From assembly GCF_020026305.1 (NCBI RefSeq), contig NZ_CP075691.1:2790001-2854000 (forward strand): a DNA stretch of 64,000 nucleotides, given 5' to 3'. The translations under genes and the position numbers were made by a program. The notes below the pieces were generated by a model. The model worked only from the letters and a program-made list of their open reading frames with translations. It made no database searches and was not told the DNA's origin. This DNA comes from Streptomyces sp. 135. Lineage in GTDB: Bacteria > Actinomycetota > Actinomycetes > Streptomycetales > Streptomycetaceae. The first letter of the stretch is position 1. Each line of letters begins with the position of its first letter. Shown here piece by piece: positions 11,607 to 19,791 of the stretch.

Positions 11607-12263
11607 ATGGTTCAACTCGCAGCGGCTTGGTACGAATCCGAGGCTTTCTGGACGATCACAGTCGGCGGAGTCGTCGCCATGGCGGTAGGCACCTTGGGTG
11701 CCTGGGCGACGCTCCGATCCGCCAACCCCAAGCGTCGCATGACGTACTGCCAGCTCAGAGGCACATCACTATTGAGTGTGCTTCACTCTGACTCCGATAT
11801 CGAGGTACGTCACAGCAATGTGCGCCTTGAGCATCCCCGAATAGTTGATGTGGAGATCGCCAACACGGGCAGGCGGGACATACCTGCCAGCATGTTTCAT
11901 GCCGGCGAGCCGATCTCATTCGATCTGGGTGCACCGATCATCGCGGTGTTGTCCTCTGTATCTTTTCCCTTCGATAACCGAGTGCCCGCCGCCGAGATTG
12001 AGGGGCAGGAAATCAGGATTGGACCTGGGCTCCTTGCGAAGAGGCAGCGAGTGACCTTCTCCGTGCTCGTCGACGGTCGCGCCCACCCCATGACCTGTCA
12101 ACACTCGCTAGTCGATGTAGATGTGCGGCGACGTTCACCCGAAGACGATTGGCTCGCTGACCGGGTAACCCAATGGCGGGTGATGGCGCTTTCCACGGTC
12201 GTCATTGCGGCGACTGCCATTTACACCGTAGTGAAGGCATTCACCGCCTCGTTCGGTGACTGA
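11607..12263 (+). CDS. Orphan two-TM membrane protein, unknown function
   Basis: This 218-residue protein starts at ATG 11607. A first hydrophobic helix lies at about residues 14-36 (ITVGGVVAMAVGTLGAWATL) and a second at about 190-212 (WRVMALSTVVIAATAIYTVV). Between them is a roughly 150-residue beta-rich domain (VDVEIANTGRRDIPASMF, GQEIRIGPGLL, VTFSVLVDG) that looks like an Ig-like or DUF-type fold. Base composition and codon use are noticeably less GC-biased than the neighbours, suggesting later acquisition. No operon partner is evident. I do not recognise the family. Confidence 0.75.
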   Translation: MVQLAAAWYESEAFWTITVGGVVAMAVGTLGAWATLRSANPKRRMTYCQLRGTSLLSVLHSDSDIEVRHSNVRLEHPRIVDVEIANTGRRDIPASMFHAGEPISFDLGAPIIAVLSSVSFPFDNRVPAAEIEGQEIRIGPGLLAKRQRVTFSVLVDGRAHPMTCQHSLVDVDVRRRSPEDDWLADRVTQWRVMALSTVVIAATAIYTVVKAFTASFGD

Positions 12264-12348
12264 TCCTGGTTTCGTCTTTTGGGACGCTCGCACCAATAGG
12301 GACCGCAGGAATTCGCGCGGTCGGCGGAGCGGCTATGGGCGGGAGCTG

Positions 12349-12459
12349 CTTTGGGGCGAGTGATCATGGCCCCCTAAGCTTCCGGCGCGTCGGGCAGTCT
12401 GTGGACCTGGCCGGTAGAGCACGACGTTGGGACCGTGATCTTTGAGGCTCGCCCCAAAG
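12349..12459. repeat. 111-bp segment bounded by perfect 12-bp inverted repeats
   Basis: CTTTGGGGCGAG at 12349-12360 is exactly inverted as CTCGCCCCAAAG at 12448-12459, and a GATCA just inside each arm is also shared with a small offset. The interior has no ORF. It could be a miniature inverted-repeat element, the ends of a lost insertion, or a structured RNA. No target-site duplication is obvious. Confidence 0.4.
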
Positions 12460-12562
12460 TGGATGCCTACGACCCCCCAGCCACAGAGGGGTTTTCTACC
12501 TCAGCCCGCATGCACGCAGCGTGCCGTCCCGTGCCGCGCGCTTCGCGAATTCGTAATGCCTC

Positions 12563-12717
12563 CACGCCCGTTCGACCGCATGTACACCCGCAAACTTGCG
12601 GTTGGCGCAGCGTCAGTGACGTGCCGTCGGGCGTACTGCTCGGTCTCGCGAACCAGTTCGCTCCTGAGACCAGCCGCGCGCCTTACGCACGTCCCGAAGT
12701 CCTGTGCTCACGGCCAC
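12563..12717 (-). pseudogene. Decayed XRE-type HTH regulator fragment
   Basis: On the minus strand, from GTG 12717 or 12711, the frame reads STGLRDVRKARGWSQE, a typical XRE helix-turn-helix start. It then loses frame. One frame over it continues LVRETEQYARRHVTDAAPT and SLRVYM, which from memory is the usual continuation of a Streptomyces HTH protein (RLVxEIEQYARRHxTDxASTASLRVYxSEWENG). After VYM the similarity breaks down again. So at least one frameshift and probably a small deletion have killed the gene, and the effector domain is absent. Confidence 0.5.
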
Positions 12718-12801
12718 CGCCTGGCGATGGCCCCACCCGCTGACTTCCCCAGCATGCCCCACACGCAAGGCGCGCGGCGCAGGCCGCGGAGACGATGCGG
12801 A

Positions 12802-13158
12802 TCACGCGGCCACTGCCGCACGCTGCACAGCCGTACGCCGCGGCGTCGCCTTGCGCGCCAGCCGGGGCCGCGGCGCCCGCTTGGGCAGGTCGCTCGCCCT
12901 CAGCAGCGCACGGGCGTAGGCCGCCGCCACCGGGTCAACCTCCCGCAGCTCGGCGAGGGCGTCGCGGGCCACGGCCAGCCGCGCCGCCCGGTCCTCCTCG
13001 GACTCCGTCGCGGTGCCGGTGAACAGCTCCGTGTCGAACCCCGCCGCATGCTCGGCCAGGCCCAGCGCCAGTTCCGTGAACTCCTGCGCCATAACGGCGG
13101 CAACGCCCGCCGCCGACGGCTTCATCGGCGCCATGGGCGGCAGCTTCGTGCCGCCCAT
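12802..13158 (-). CDS. Small helical hypothetical protein (about 118 aa)
   Basis: This frame has good Streptomyces codon bias and encodes helices such as AQEFTELALGLAEHAAGFDTEL and DRAARLAVARDALAELREVDPVAAAYARALL, followed by a basic tail (KRAPRPRLARKATPRR). The start is uncertain: ATG 13158, 13134, 13125 and 13092 are all in frame and none has a convincing ribosome-binding site. No family was recognised. It lies 112 bp downstream of the PIN toxin gene on the same strand. Confidence 0.45.
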   Translation of the reverse strand: MGGTKLPPMAPMKPSAAGVAAVMAQEFTELALGLAEHAAGFDTELFTGTATESEEDRAARLAVARDALAELREVDPVAAAYARALLRASDLPKRAPRPRLARKATPRRTAVQRAAVAA

Positions 13159-13270
13159 CAACATCACCGTCAACAACAACCGCGGCGCCGCCAGGGCCAA
13201 ACGGGGCCGGTTCGAGCGCGCAAAGCCTCCTGCCAGCCCCGGAGTTCACTCCGCCGGCGCAGGTGCGGAA

Positions 13271-13684
13271 CTACTGCGACACGCTGCGCCCGATCATCCG
13301 GGCCTTGCCGCCGCACAGCCGGGTCATGTCATCGACATCCGACGTGAGGATGGCGACCGGGCCAGGCTGACGCAAGGCCGCTTCCGCGACGGTGGCGTCG
13401 ATCGCGTACTTGTGTCCGTGCAGACCTGCACCCTTGAGCAGTTGGGCCGCCCCCTTGGCCGCTGCCTCCGTGATCGGCTCCACCTTGACCCGGGAGAGCG
13501 CCCAGTGCAGTCGAGGCAGGTTCACCCTGCCGTGGCTCACCTCAACGATGGTGTTGGCGCTGACGACAAGGTCCGCCCCCATGTCATGGAACACCTGGAA
13601 CATCGCCAGAACCTTCCGGTCCTGCGCCATCCAGGCCGACAGCCCTTCGCTGTCCAGGACGACGGTCTCAATGTGCCCGCTCAC
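13271..13684 (-). CDS. PIN-domain toxin (VapC-like ribonuclease)
   Basis: This 137-residue PIN domain starts at GTG 13684, overlapping the antitoxin stop as GTGA. The acidic residues expected of a PIN nuclease are present: Asp11 (VVLDSEGL), Glu48 (NTIVEV), Asp96 (YAIDATVAEAA) and Asp116 (ILTSDVDDM). VapC toxins are Mg2+-dependent RNases that cleave tRNA or rRNA and are held inactive by the antitoxin encoded just upstream. The length suits the family. Expression would normally be autoregulated by the antitoxin or complex. The substrate RNA cannot be predicted. Confidence 0.85.
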   Translation of the reverse strand: MSGHIETVVLDSEGLSAWMAQDRKVLAMFQVFHDMGADLVVSANTIVEVSHGRVNLPRLHWALSRVKVEPITEAAAKGAAQLLKGAGLHGHKYAIDATVAEAALRQPGPVAILTSDVDDMTRLCGGKARMIGRSVSQ

Positions 13685-13905
13685 GCGGCGCTCACGCCGT
13701 CGGCGGCCGACGTCGTACCGAAGATCCGCGCCCGCGCCTCGGCCAGCTCTTCCTCACTGAAGGCACCGTGCTCGTCTGTGTGGCTGCGCAGGTCGGCCCC
13801 CAGGAGCTGGTGCCGGATCTGCCTGGCGACCGCTTCGGCCACGTAGCCGGAGACGTTGTCCGTGATCTTCTTCAGCTCCGCCACCTGCTCGGCGGGGAGG
13901 GTCAC
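13681..13905 (-). CDS. Ribbon-helix-helix antitoxin (VapB-like)
   Basis: The product of about 74 residues begins VTLPAEQVAELKKITDN, a ribbon-helix-helix strand plus first helix, followed by VSGYVAEAVARQIRHQLL. Its acidic C-terminus (DEHGAFSEEELAEARARIF) is the kind of segment that wraps a PIN toxin. I place the start at GTG 13905. The frame stays open upstream, with other GTG/TTG options, so a few more N-terminal residues (..GGRHT) are possible. The 4-nt GTGA overlap with the toxin is the classic antitoxin-first layout. It should bind DNA at its own promoter. Confidence 0.75.
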   Translation of the reverse strand: MTLPAEQVAELKKITDNVSGYVAEAVARQIRHQLLGADLRSHTDEHGAFSEEELAEARARIFGTTSAADGVSAA

Positions 13906-14006
13906 CGTATGGCGCCCACCGGCCTCTGAGTGGTTCCACCATCTGATCCAGAACACCAACGCCAAACCCACTGCCTTCGCACGCCTCACCCGCGCCTGGT
14001 TCCAGG

Positions 14007-14552
14007 TCAACGGAGGCGGTTTCCGGCCCGGTTCCTCGCGATGTTCCGTGTCTTCCTGGTGCGGGCCGACTCGGCGATCACGGCGAGTACCGCCGGCGAC
14101 GTCGACCACTCGGCGAGGTGGCGCTGCATCCAGTCCGTGACGGCCGCCGACTCGGCGGCCGTCGGCACGTGACTGTCCTTGACGGACAGGTAGAACAGCC
14201 AGTCCTTGATGCGCCGGCGAATGAACTCGCGGAACGACTCCGTCTTGAGCCGTTCGATCTCCGGCAGCAGTTCGTCCGACCACTGCCGGAACTCGGCGGG
14301 GCCGACCGCCTTCATCGCGGTCTGGTCCACGAGGGCGACCACCGCCGTCTTGGCCGAAAGCTCGTTCGGGTCGGGCAGAATCGCGGCCACGATCGCCCGC
14401 TCCCGGTCGCGGCTCCGCGAGGAAGCCGTCACCGAGACGACGCGCTGGTAGGCGGACGATCGGACATGCTCGTCCGCAACGGCATCGTCGACGTCCACGT
14501 CCACGATGCCGGCCTCCGCCAGCAACGCGGCCACATCGGCGCGCAACGTCAT
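14007..14552 (-). CDS. Hypothetical soluble protein (181 aa)
   Basis: The start is ATG 14552, 26 bp after the dusB stop on the same strand, so it is probably read through from dusB. The sequence begins MTLRADVAALLAEAGIVDVDVDD and continues in long helices (EFRQWSDELLPEIERLKTESFREFIRRRIKDWLFYLSVKD), ending in a basic tail (ARTRKTRNIARNRAG). There is no signal peptide or membrane segment. I do not recognise the family. It lies 101 bp upstream of the toxin-antitoxin pair, with no evidence of a functional link. Confidence 0.65.
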   Translation of the reverse strand: MTLRADVAALLAEAGIVDVDVDDAVADEHVRSSAYQRVVSVTASSRSRDRERAIVAAILPDPNELSAKTAVVALVDQTAMKAVGPAEFRQWSDELLPEIERLKTESFREFIRRRIKDWLFYLSVKDSHVPTAAESAAVTDWMQRHLAEWSTSPAVLAVIAESARTRKTRNIARNRAGNRLR

Positions 14553-14578
14553 CGCCGCCCCCTCTTCGCCCCCGGAGG

Positions 14579-15712
14579 TCAGCCGCCGGACGTGTCCAGC
14601 TCCGCGTCCTCGCCGACGCCCGCGCAGTCGTAGGGGTCCTTCAGCCAGCCGTCCGGCAGGACCACGCGGTTGTTGCCCGACGTACGGCCGCGCGGGCCGT
14701 CCGCGCCCGTCGGCCACGGCTGGTCCAGGTCCAGCTCGCCGAGGCCGTCCTCCAGCTCCGCCAGCGACGAGGTGATCGCGAGGCGCTTGCGCATCTCCGA
14801 GCCGACCGCGAAGCCCTTCAGGTACCAGGCCACGTGCTTGCGGAAGTCGATGACGCCGCGCGACTCGTCGCCGATCCACTCGCCGAGCAGCGTCGCGTGG
14901 CGGAGCATGACCTCGGAGACCTCGCGCAGGGTCGGCGCCTGCGGTGCGCCCGTGCCCTCGAAGGCCGCGACCAGGTCACCGAAGAGCCACGGCCGGCCGA
15001 GGCAGCCGCGGCCCACGACGACGCCGTCGCAGCCGGTCTCGTCCATCATGCGGACCGCGTCGGCCGCCGACCAGATGTCGCCGTTGCCGAGCACCGGGAT
15101 CTCAGGGACGTGCTCCTTCAGGCGCGCGATGGCGTCCCAGTCCGCCGTGCCGCCGTAGTGCTGGGCGGCCGTGCGGCCGTGCAGCGCGATCGCCGTCACG
15201 CCCTCCTCGACCGCGATGCGGCCCGCGTCCAGGAACGTGATGTGGTCGTCGTCGATGCCCTTGCGCATCTTCATCGTCACGGGAAGATCGCCCGCGCCGC
15301 TGACCGCTTCCTTCAGGATCGCGCGCAGCAGAGGCCGCTTGTACGGGAGCGCGGAGCCGCCGCCCTTGCGCGTCACCTTGGGGACGGGGCAGCCGAAGTT
15401 CAGGTCGATGTGGTCGGCCAGGTCCTCTTCCGCGATCATGCGGACGGCCTTGCCGACGGTCGCCGGGTCGACGCCGTACAGCTGGATCGAGCGCGGCTTC
15501 TCCGTCGCGTCGAAGTGGATCAGCTGCATCGTCTTCTCGTTGCGCTCCACCAGGGCGCGCGTCGTGATCATCTCGCTGACGAAGAGGCCCTTGCCACCCG
15601 AGAACTCCCGGCACAGCGTGCGGAACGGCGCGTTCGTGATCCCCGCCATGGGGGCGAGCACGACGGGCGGCTGTACGGTGTGCGGGCCGATCGTGAGGGG
15701 CTGGGACGGCAT
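14579..15712 (-). CDS. dusB: tRNA-dihydrouridine synthase
   Basis: This 377-residue FMN enzyme reduces uridine to dihydrouridine in tRNA. The start is ATG 15712 (MPSQPLTIG); an in-frame extension to 15757 has no merit. Dus motifs are clear: PVVLAPMAGITNAPFRTLCREFSGGKGLFVSEM at the N-terminus (FMN-binding barrel), HIDLNFGCPVPKVTRKGGGSAL with the catalytic Cys, VTMKMRKGID, ALHGRTAAQHYGG, VLGNGDIWSA and GVVVGRGCLGRPW. A C-terminal helical tRNA-binding domain follows. It matches the actinobacterial DusB-like group. It heads the leftward run that continues into the hypothetical gene and the TA pair. Confidence 0.95.
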   Translation of the reverse strand: MPSQPLTIGPHTVQPPVVLAPMAGITNAPFRTLCREFSGGKGLFVSEMITTRALVERNEKTMQLIHFDATEKPRSIQLYGVDPATVGKAVRMIAEEDLADHIDLNFGCPVPKVTRKGGGSALPYKRPLLRAILKEAVSGAGDLPVTMKMRKGIDDDHITFLDAGRIAVEEGVTAIALHGRTAAQHYGGTADWDAIARLKEHVPEIPVLGNGDIWSAADAVRMMDETGCDGVVVGRGCLGRPWLFGDLVAAFEGTGAPQAPTLREVSEVMLRHATLLGEWIGDESRGVIDFRKHVAWYLKGFAVGSEMRKRLAITSSLAELEDGLGELDLDQPWPTGADGPRGRTSGNNRVVLPDGWLKDPYDCAGVGEDAELDTSGG

Positions 15713-15808
15713 GGGGGCTCTCCGGGACGGACGACGGGACCCTCTATTGTCCCTCACTCCCCGGACTGCCCCTCACTCCTGCTCTTCGGATGCCCCCCGG
15801 GCTGCCCT

Positions 15809-16654
15809 TCACTCCTGCTCCCCGGACAGCTCCGCCAGCCGTTCCAGGCGCTCCTCCGTCTCGTCGTCGGCGGGGACGTACGTGATGAGGCGGTGCGCGT
15901 GCGCCAGCGGCGCCATCCACAGCATCCGGTGCTCCAGGCGCAGCAGCCCCACCTCCGGGTGCTGATAGCGCTTGACGTGTGGGGACACCGTCGCCACCTC
16001 GTGCCGCTGCCACAGTTCGCGGAACTCGGCGGACACCCCGAGCAGCCGGTCCCGCAGCTCCCGCCAGGCGGGCTCCGCGCCGTGCTCGGCCATGGCGGCG
16101 CGGAACTTCGCGGTCAGGTCGCGCAGCATCTCGTCCCGGTCGAGGAAGGTCGCCCGCCACCTGTCGTCGGTGGCCAGGAGCCACAGGCAGTTGCGGGCAC
16201 GGGGCTCCATCACGTCGAAGTCGCCGAAGACGTGAGTCCAGGGACGGTTGTACGCGAGGACGTCGTAGCGGCCGTTCTGCACCGTCGCCGGATAGGGGGC
16301 GACCCGGTGCATGAGGCGCCTGACCTGCGCGGACAGCGCCGTGCACTCGGCCTCGGGGCGCGGGTCGACGGCGCCGCCGAGGGCGAAGAGATGGGCGCGT
16401 TCGCTCGGGTCCATGAGCAGCGCCCTGGCGATGGCGTCCAGGACCTGCGCCGACACCTTGATGGGCCGCGCCTGCTCCAGCCACGTGTACCAGGTGACGC
16501 CCACGCAGGAGAGCTGCGCGACCTCCTCGCGGCGCAACCCCGGCGTGCGCCGCCTCGGACCGCGCACCAACCCCACCTGCTCGGGCGTCACGCGCTCACG
16601 GCGGCTGCGGAGGAAGGCGGCGAGCTCCTGCCCGCGGATGTCTGCACCGGTCAC
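15809..16654 (-). CDS. MmyB-type XRE transcriptional regulator
   Basis: This 281-residue regulator has an N-terminal XRE helix-turn-helix (LAAFLRSRRERVTPEQVG, then RTPGLRREEVAQLSCVGVTWYTWLEQ) at about residues 8-75. A C-terminal MmyB ligand-binding domain follows (PYPATVQNGRYDVLAYN, NCLWLLATDDRWRATFLDRDE, LLRLEHRMLWMAPLAHAHRLITY). Such proteins commonly control an adjacent, divergent transporter or oxidoreductase gene. The start is GTG 16654. The divergent neighbour is an MFS exporter, and the shared intergenic DNA carries palindromes at 16686-16725. Confidence 0.9.
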   Translation of the reverse strand: MTGADIRGQELAAFLRSRRERVTPEQVGLVRGPRRRTPGLRREEVAQLSCVGVTWYTWLEQARPIKVSAQVLDAIARALLMDPSERAHLFALGGAVDPRPEAECTALSAQVRRLMHRVAPYPATVQNGRYDVLAYNRPWTHVFGDFDVMEPRARNCLWLLATDDRWRATFLDRDEMLRDLTAKFRAAMAEHGAEPAWRELRDRLLGVSAEFRELWQRHEVATVSPHVKRYQHPEVGLLRLEHRMLWMAPLAHAHRLITYVPADDETEERLERLAELSGEQE

Positions 16655-16685
16655 GGAGCAAGGCTGCCCGCTGCCGCAGCCTGTT

Positions 16686-16725
16686 TCCAGGTGCGCCTGG
16701 TACCAGGATGAAGAGACTCTGGTAC
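16686..16725. promoter_or_regulatory. Clustered palindromes, probable operator of the MmyB-type regulator
   Basis: The intergenic region has a perfect 10-bp palindrome CTGGTACCAG (16696-16705). CTGGTACC is repeated at 16718-16725, 22 bp downstream (two helical turns). An overlapping CCAGG-N4-CCTGG lies at 16686-16699. The position between a divergent regulator and transporter supports an operator role. Confidence 0.5.
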
Positions 16726-16755
16726 CCCTCTGCGGGCCGCAACATCGTCGTAGCC

Positions 16756-18207
16756 GTGACTCTCAAGCCCGACTCCGAGAAGACTTCCGTGCAGGCCGCC
16801 GCGCCCACGGGCCTCGCCCCGCTGACCCCACTCACCCCGCTGGGTCTGTTCACCGTCCTCCTCGGCGCCGCCCTCTCCAGCATCGACTTCTTCATCGTCA
16901 ACGTCGCCCTGCCCAGCATCGAACGCGACCTCCACGCCTCCCCCGCCACACTGGAGATGATCGTCGCCGGGTACGCGGTCGCCTACGCCGTGCTGCTCGT
17001 CCTCGGCGGGCGGCTCGGTGACTCGTACGGGCGCAAGAGGCTCTTCCAGTGGGGCGTGGCCGCCTTCGGCCTGACGTCGCTAGCCTGCGGGCTCGCGCCC
17101 GGCGCGTGGTGGCTGGTGGGGGCGCGCGTGGCGCAGGGCGCCGCCTCCTCGCTGATGCTGCCGCAGGTCCTCGCCACCATCCACGCCACGACGGGGGGCG
17201 AGCGGCGCGCGAAGGCCGTCGCGCTGTACGGCTCGGTGAGCGGACTCGGCGTCCTCCTCGGGCAGGTGCTCGGCGGGGTCCTGGTCGCCGCCGACCTCGC
17301 GGGCACCGGCTGGCGCATGGCGTTCCTCGTCAACGTGCCGGTCGCGGTCGCCGCCCTGCTGTGCGCACTGCGCGCGGTACCGGACAGCCGGGCCGGGCAG
17401 CCCCGCCGCGGCGACATCTGCGGCACCCTCCTGCTCGGCGCCACGCTGACCGCCCTGCTCCTGCCCCTGTCCGAGGGACGGGCCACCGGCTGGCCCCTCT
17501 GGTCGCTGCTGACGCTCGCCGCCGCCCCGCCGCTGGCCTGGGCGTTCTTCGCCGTCGAACGCCGCGCGGAGCACACCGGCGGCGCCCCGCTGCTGCCCCC
17601 GTCCCTGCTGCGCGCGCCCGGCGTCCGCAGGGGCCTCGTCCTCGGCCTGCCGATCTTCATCGGGTTCAGCGGCTGGATGTTCGTCAGCGCGATCGTGCTC
17701 CAGCAGGGCCTCGGCTACGGCGCGCTCAAGGCGGGCCTGACCATCGTCCCGATGGGCGTCACGCAGATCGCGGCGTCGATGTTCGCGCCGCGCCTGGTGG
17801 CCCGGCTCGGCGGCCGGGCGATGACGCTCTGCGCGCTGGTGCACGGCTCGGGCCTGGTGGTGCTCGCCCTGACGGTCCTGTGGCTGCCGTGGCCCTCGCT
17901 CGGCCCCTTGGCGCTCGCGCCCGATCTGGCCCTGTGCGGCCTCGGCCAGGGCGTCGAACTCGCCCTCTACTACCGGATCGTGCTCGCCGCGGTGCCCGCC
18001 GCGCGGGCGGGCGCGGGCAGCGGTCTGGCGGCCACCGTGCAGCAGTCCTGCCTGGCGGTGGGCGTGGCGACGGTCGGCTCGCTCTTCCTCGCGCTGGTGC
18101 CGGGACTCGGCATGCGCGACGCGTTCGCCGTCGTACTCGGTGTGCAGTGCGTGGGCCTGCTCGGCCTGGCGGTGCTGAGCCTGGGGCTGCCACGACGGCT
18201 GAGCTGA
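16756..18207 (+). CDS. MFS multidrug-type exporter (DHA2-like)
   Basis: This is a hydrophobic protein of about 483 residues with 12-14 predicted helices. MFS signatures are present: LSSIDFFIVNVALPSIERDL in TM1, GGRLGDSYGRKRLFQ (motif A) and GARVAQGAASSLMLPQ. The DHA2/EmrB group exports drugs or secondary metabolites by proton antiport. I prefer GTG 16756 over the in-frame ATG 16708, because 16708 falls between the two operator-like repeats. It is divergent from the MmyB regulator, which presumably represses it. Confidence 0.85.
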   Translation: MTLKPDSEKTSVQAAAPTGLAPLTPLTPLGLFTVLLGAALSSIDFFIVNVALPSIERDLHASPATLEMIVAGYAVAYAVLLVLGGRLGDSYGRKRLFQWGVAAFGLTSLACGLAPGAWWLVGARVAQGAASSLMLPQVLATIHATTGGERRAKAVALYGSVSGLGVLLGQVLGGVLVAADLAGTGWRMAFLVNVPVAVAALLCALRAVPDSRAGQPRRGDICGTLLLGATLTALLLPLSEGRATGWPLWSLLTLAAAPPLAWAFFAVERRAEHTGGAPLLPPSLLRAPGVRRGLVLGLPIFIGFSGWMFVSAIVLQQGLGYGALKAGLTIVPMGVTQIAASMFAPRLVARLGGRAMTLCALVHGSGLVVLALTVLWLPWPSLGPLALAPDLALCGLGQGVELALYYRIVLAAVPAARAGAGSGLAATVQQSCLAVGVATVGSLFLALVPGLGMRDAFAVVLGVQCVGLLGLAVLSLGLPRRLS

Positions 18208-18246
18208 GCCGGGCCCTGCCCACGCCTGAGGACTACCGTCGCTTAC

Positions 18247-19710
18247 ATGCCCGATGAACTCACCCCCCGCCGACGGATGCTCGTCCTCGCGATCTGCTGC
18301 ATGAGCCTGCTGATCGTCAGCCTCGACAACACCGTCCTGAACGTCGCGCTCCCCACCATGCGCGAGGAGTTCGACGCGAGCGTCTCGGGCATGCAGTGGA
18401 CGATCGACGCGTACACCCTCGTCCTCGCCTCGCTCCTCATGCTCGCCGGCTCCACCGCCGACCGCGTCGGCCGCCGCAGGGTCTTCAAGACGGGGCTTGT
18501 CGTCTTCACCCTCGGCTCGGTGCTCTGCTCCCTCGCGCCGAACCTCGAATGCCTGGTGGCGTTCCGCATGATCCAGGCGGTGGGCGGCTCGATGCTCAAC
18601 CCCGTCGCCATGTCGATCATCACCAACACCTTCACCGAGCCCCGCGAACGGGCCCGCGCCATCGGCGTCTGGGGCGGCGTCGTCGGCATCTCCATGGCGG
18701 CGGGCCCGCTGGTCGGCGGTCTGCTCGTCGACTCGGTCGGCTGGCGCTCGATCTTCTGGGTCAACCTGCCGGTCGGCCTCGCCGCGCTCCTGCTGACCAT
18801 CCGGTACGTCCCCGAGTCCCGCGCCCCTCGGCCGCGCCGCCCGGACCCGGTCGGACAGCTCCTGGTGATCGTGCTGCTCGGCGCGGTGACGTACGCGATC
18901 ATCGAGGCGCCCAGCGTGGGCTGGACCTCCCCGCTGACCCTCGCCTTCGCGGGCGCGGCCCTGGCGGCCCTGCTCGGCCTGCTCGCCTACGAACCTCGCC
19001 GCGCCGAACCCCTCATCGACCTGCGCTTCTTCGGGTCGGCGCCGTTCAGCGGGGCGACGGCCATCGCGGTCTGCGCCTTCGCGTCCCTGAGCGGCTTCTT
19101 CTTTCTCTCGACGCTCTACCTCCAGGACGTACGCGGCCTCGACGCACTCCACGCCGGCCTGTGGATGCTGCCGATGGCGGCCATGACGTTCGTCTGCGCG
19201 CCGCTGTCGGGCCGCCTGGTCGGCAGCCGCGGGCCGCGCCTGCCGCTGCTGATCGCGGGGGTGGCGATGACGGTCTCGGGCGTCCTCTTCGCCGCGTTCG
19301 AGGCGGAGGACTCGGGCGGGACGCGCCTGGCCGCATACGTCGTCTTCGGCCTGGGCTTCGGCTTCGTCAACGCCCCCATCACCAACACGGCGGTCGCCGG
19401 CATGCCACGCGCCCAGGCGGGCGTCGCCGCGGCGGTCGCCTCCACCAGCCGCCAGATCGGCCAGACCTTGGGGGTGGCGGTGATCGGCGCGGTACTGGCA
19501 TCCGGGGTCGCCACGTCCTCGTACGCGACAACCTTCACCGAGGCGAGCCGCCCCGCCTGGTGGATCATCGCGGGCTGCGGCCTGGCGGTACTGCTCATCG
19601 GGGCGCTGTCCAGCGGGCGGTGGGCGCGGGGGACGGCGGAGCGGACGGCGGAACGCCTGGAGGCACCGGAGACGGCACCGGACGCCGGTCATCGAACGGC
19701 TGACACGTGA
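18247..19710 (+). CDS. MFS exporter, DHA2 family (EmrB/QacA-like)
   Basis: This 487-residue protein has about 14 membrane helices. DHA2 hallmarks are LDNTVLNVALPTMREEF in TM1, STADRVGRRRVFK (motif A), the RMIQAVGGSMLNP segment, and SIITNTFTEPRERARAIGVWG followed by GPLVGGLLVDSVGWR (motif C). It begins at ATG 18247, 39 bp after the previous MFS gene on the same strand, so the two exporters may be co-transcribed. Substrate unknown; the family includes antibiotic and lipid exporters. Confidence 0.9.
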   Translation: MPDELTPRRRMLVLAICCMSLLIVSLDNTVLNVALPTMREEFDASVSGMQWTIDAYTLVLASLLMLAGSTADRVGRRRVFKTGLVVFTLGSVLCSLAPNLECLVAFRMIQAVGGSMLNPVAMSIITNTFTEPRERARAIGVWGGVVGISMAAGPLVGGLLVDSVGWRSIFWVNLPVGLAALLLTIRYVPESRAPRPRRPDPVGQLLVIVLLGAVTYAIIEAPSVGWTSPLTLAFAGAALAALLGLLAYEPRRAEPLIDLRFFGSAPFSGATAIAVCAFASLSGFFFLSTLYLQDVRGLDALHAGLWMLPMAAMTFVCAPLSGRLVGSRGPRLPLLIAGVAMTVSGVLFAAFEAEDSGGTRLAAYVVFGLGFGFVNAPITNTAVAGMPRAQAGVAAAVASTSRQIGQTLGVAVIGAVLASGVATSSYATTFTEASRPAWWIIAGCGLAVLLIGALSSGRWARGTAERTAERLEAPETAPDAGHRTADT

Positions 19711-19791
19711 CGCCCGGCGCCACCGGCCCGCACGTGGGCCTCAGGCGCCGCCTCCGGCACCGACGGCTTCCCCCCTCCTCCGTTACAACCC

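Noticed and set aside
16708..16755. ATG 16708 as the start of the first MFS exporter
   Set aside because: It would place the start between two operator-like repeats and add MKRLWYPSAGRN, which has no counterpart expected in the family. GTG 16756 is preferred, though not proven.
17080..19692. An 870-codon antisense frame opposite the two MFS genes
   Set aside because: Low-complexity Gln/Arg/Asp/Gly composition with no motifs; a shadow of two strongly biased transporter genes.
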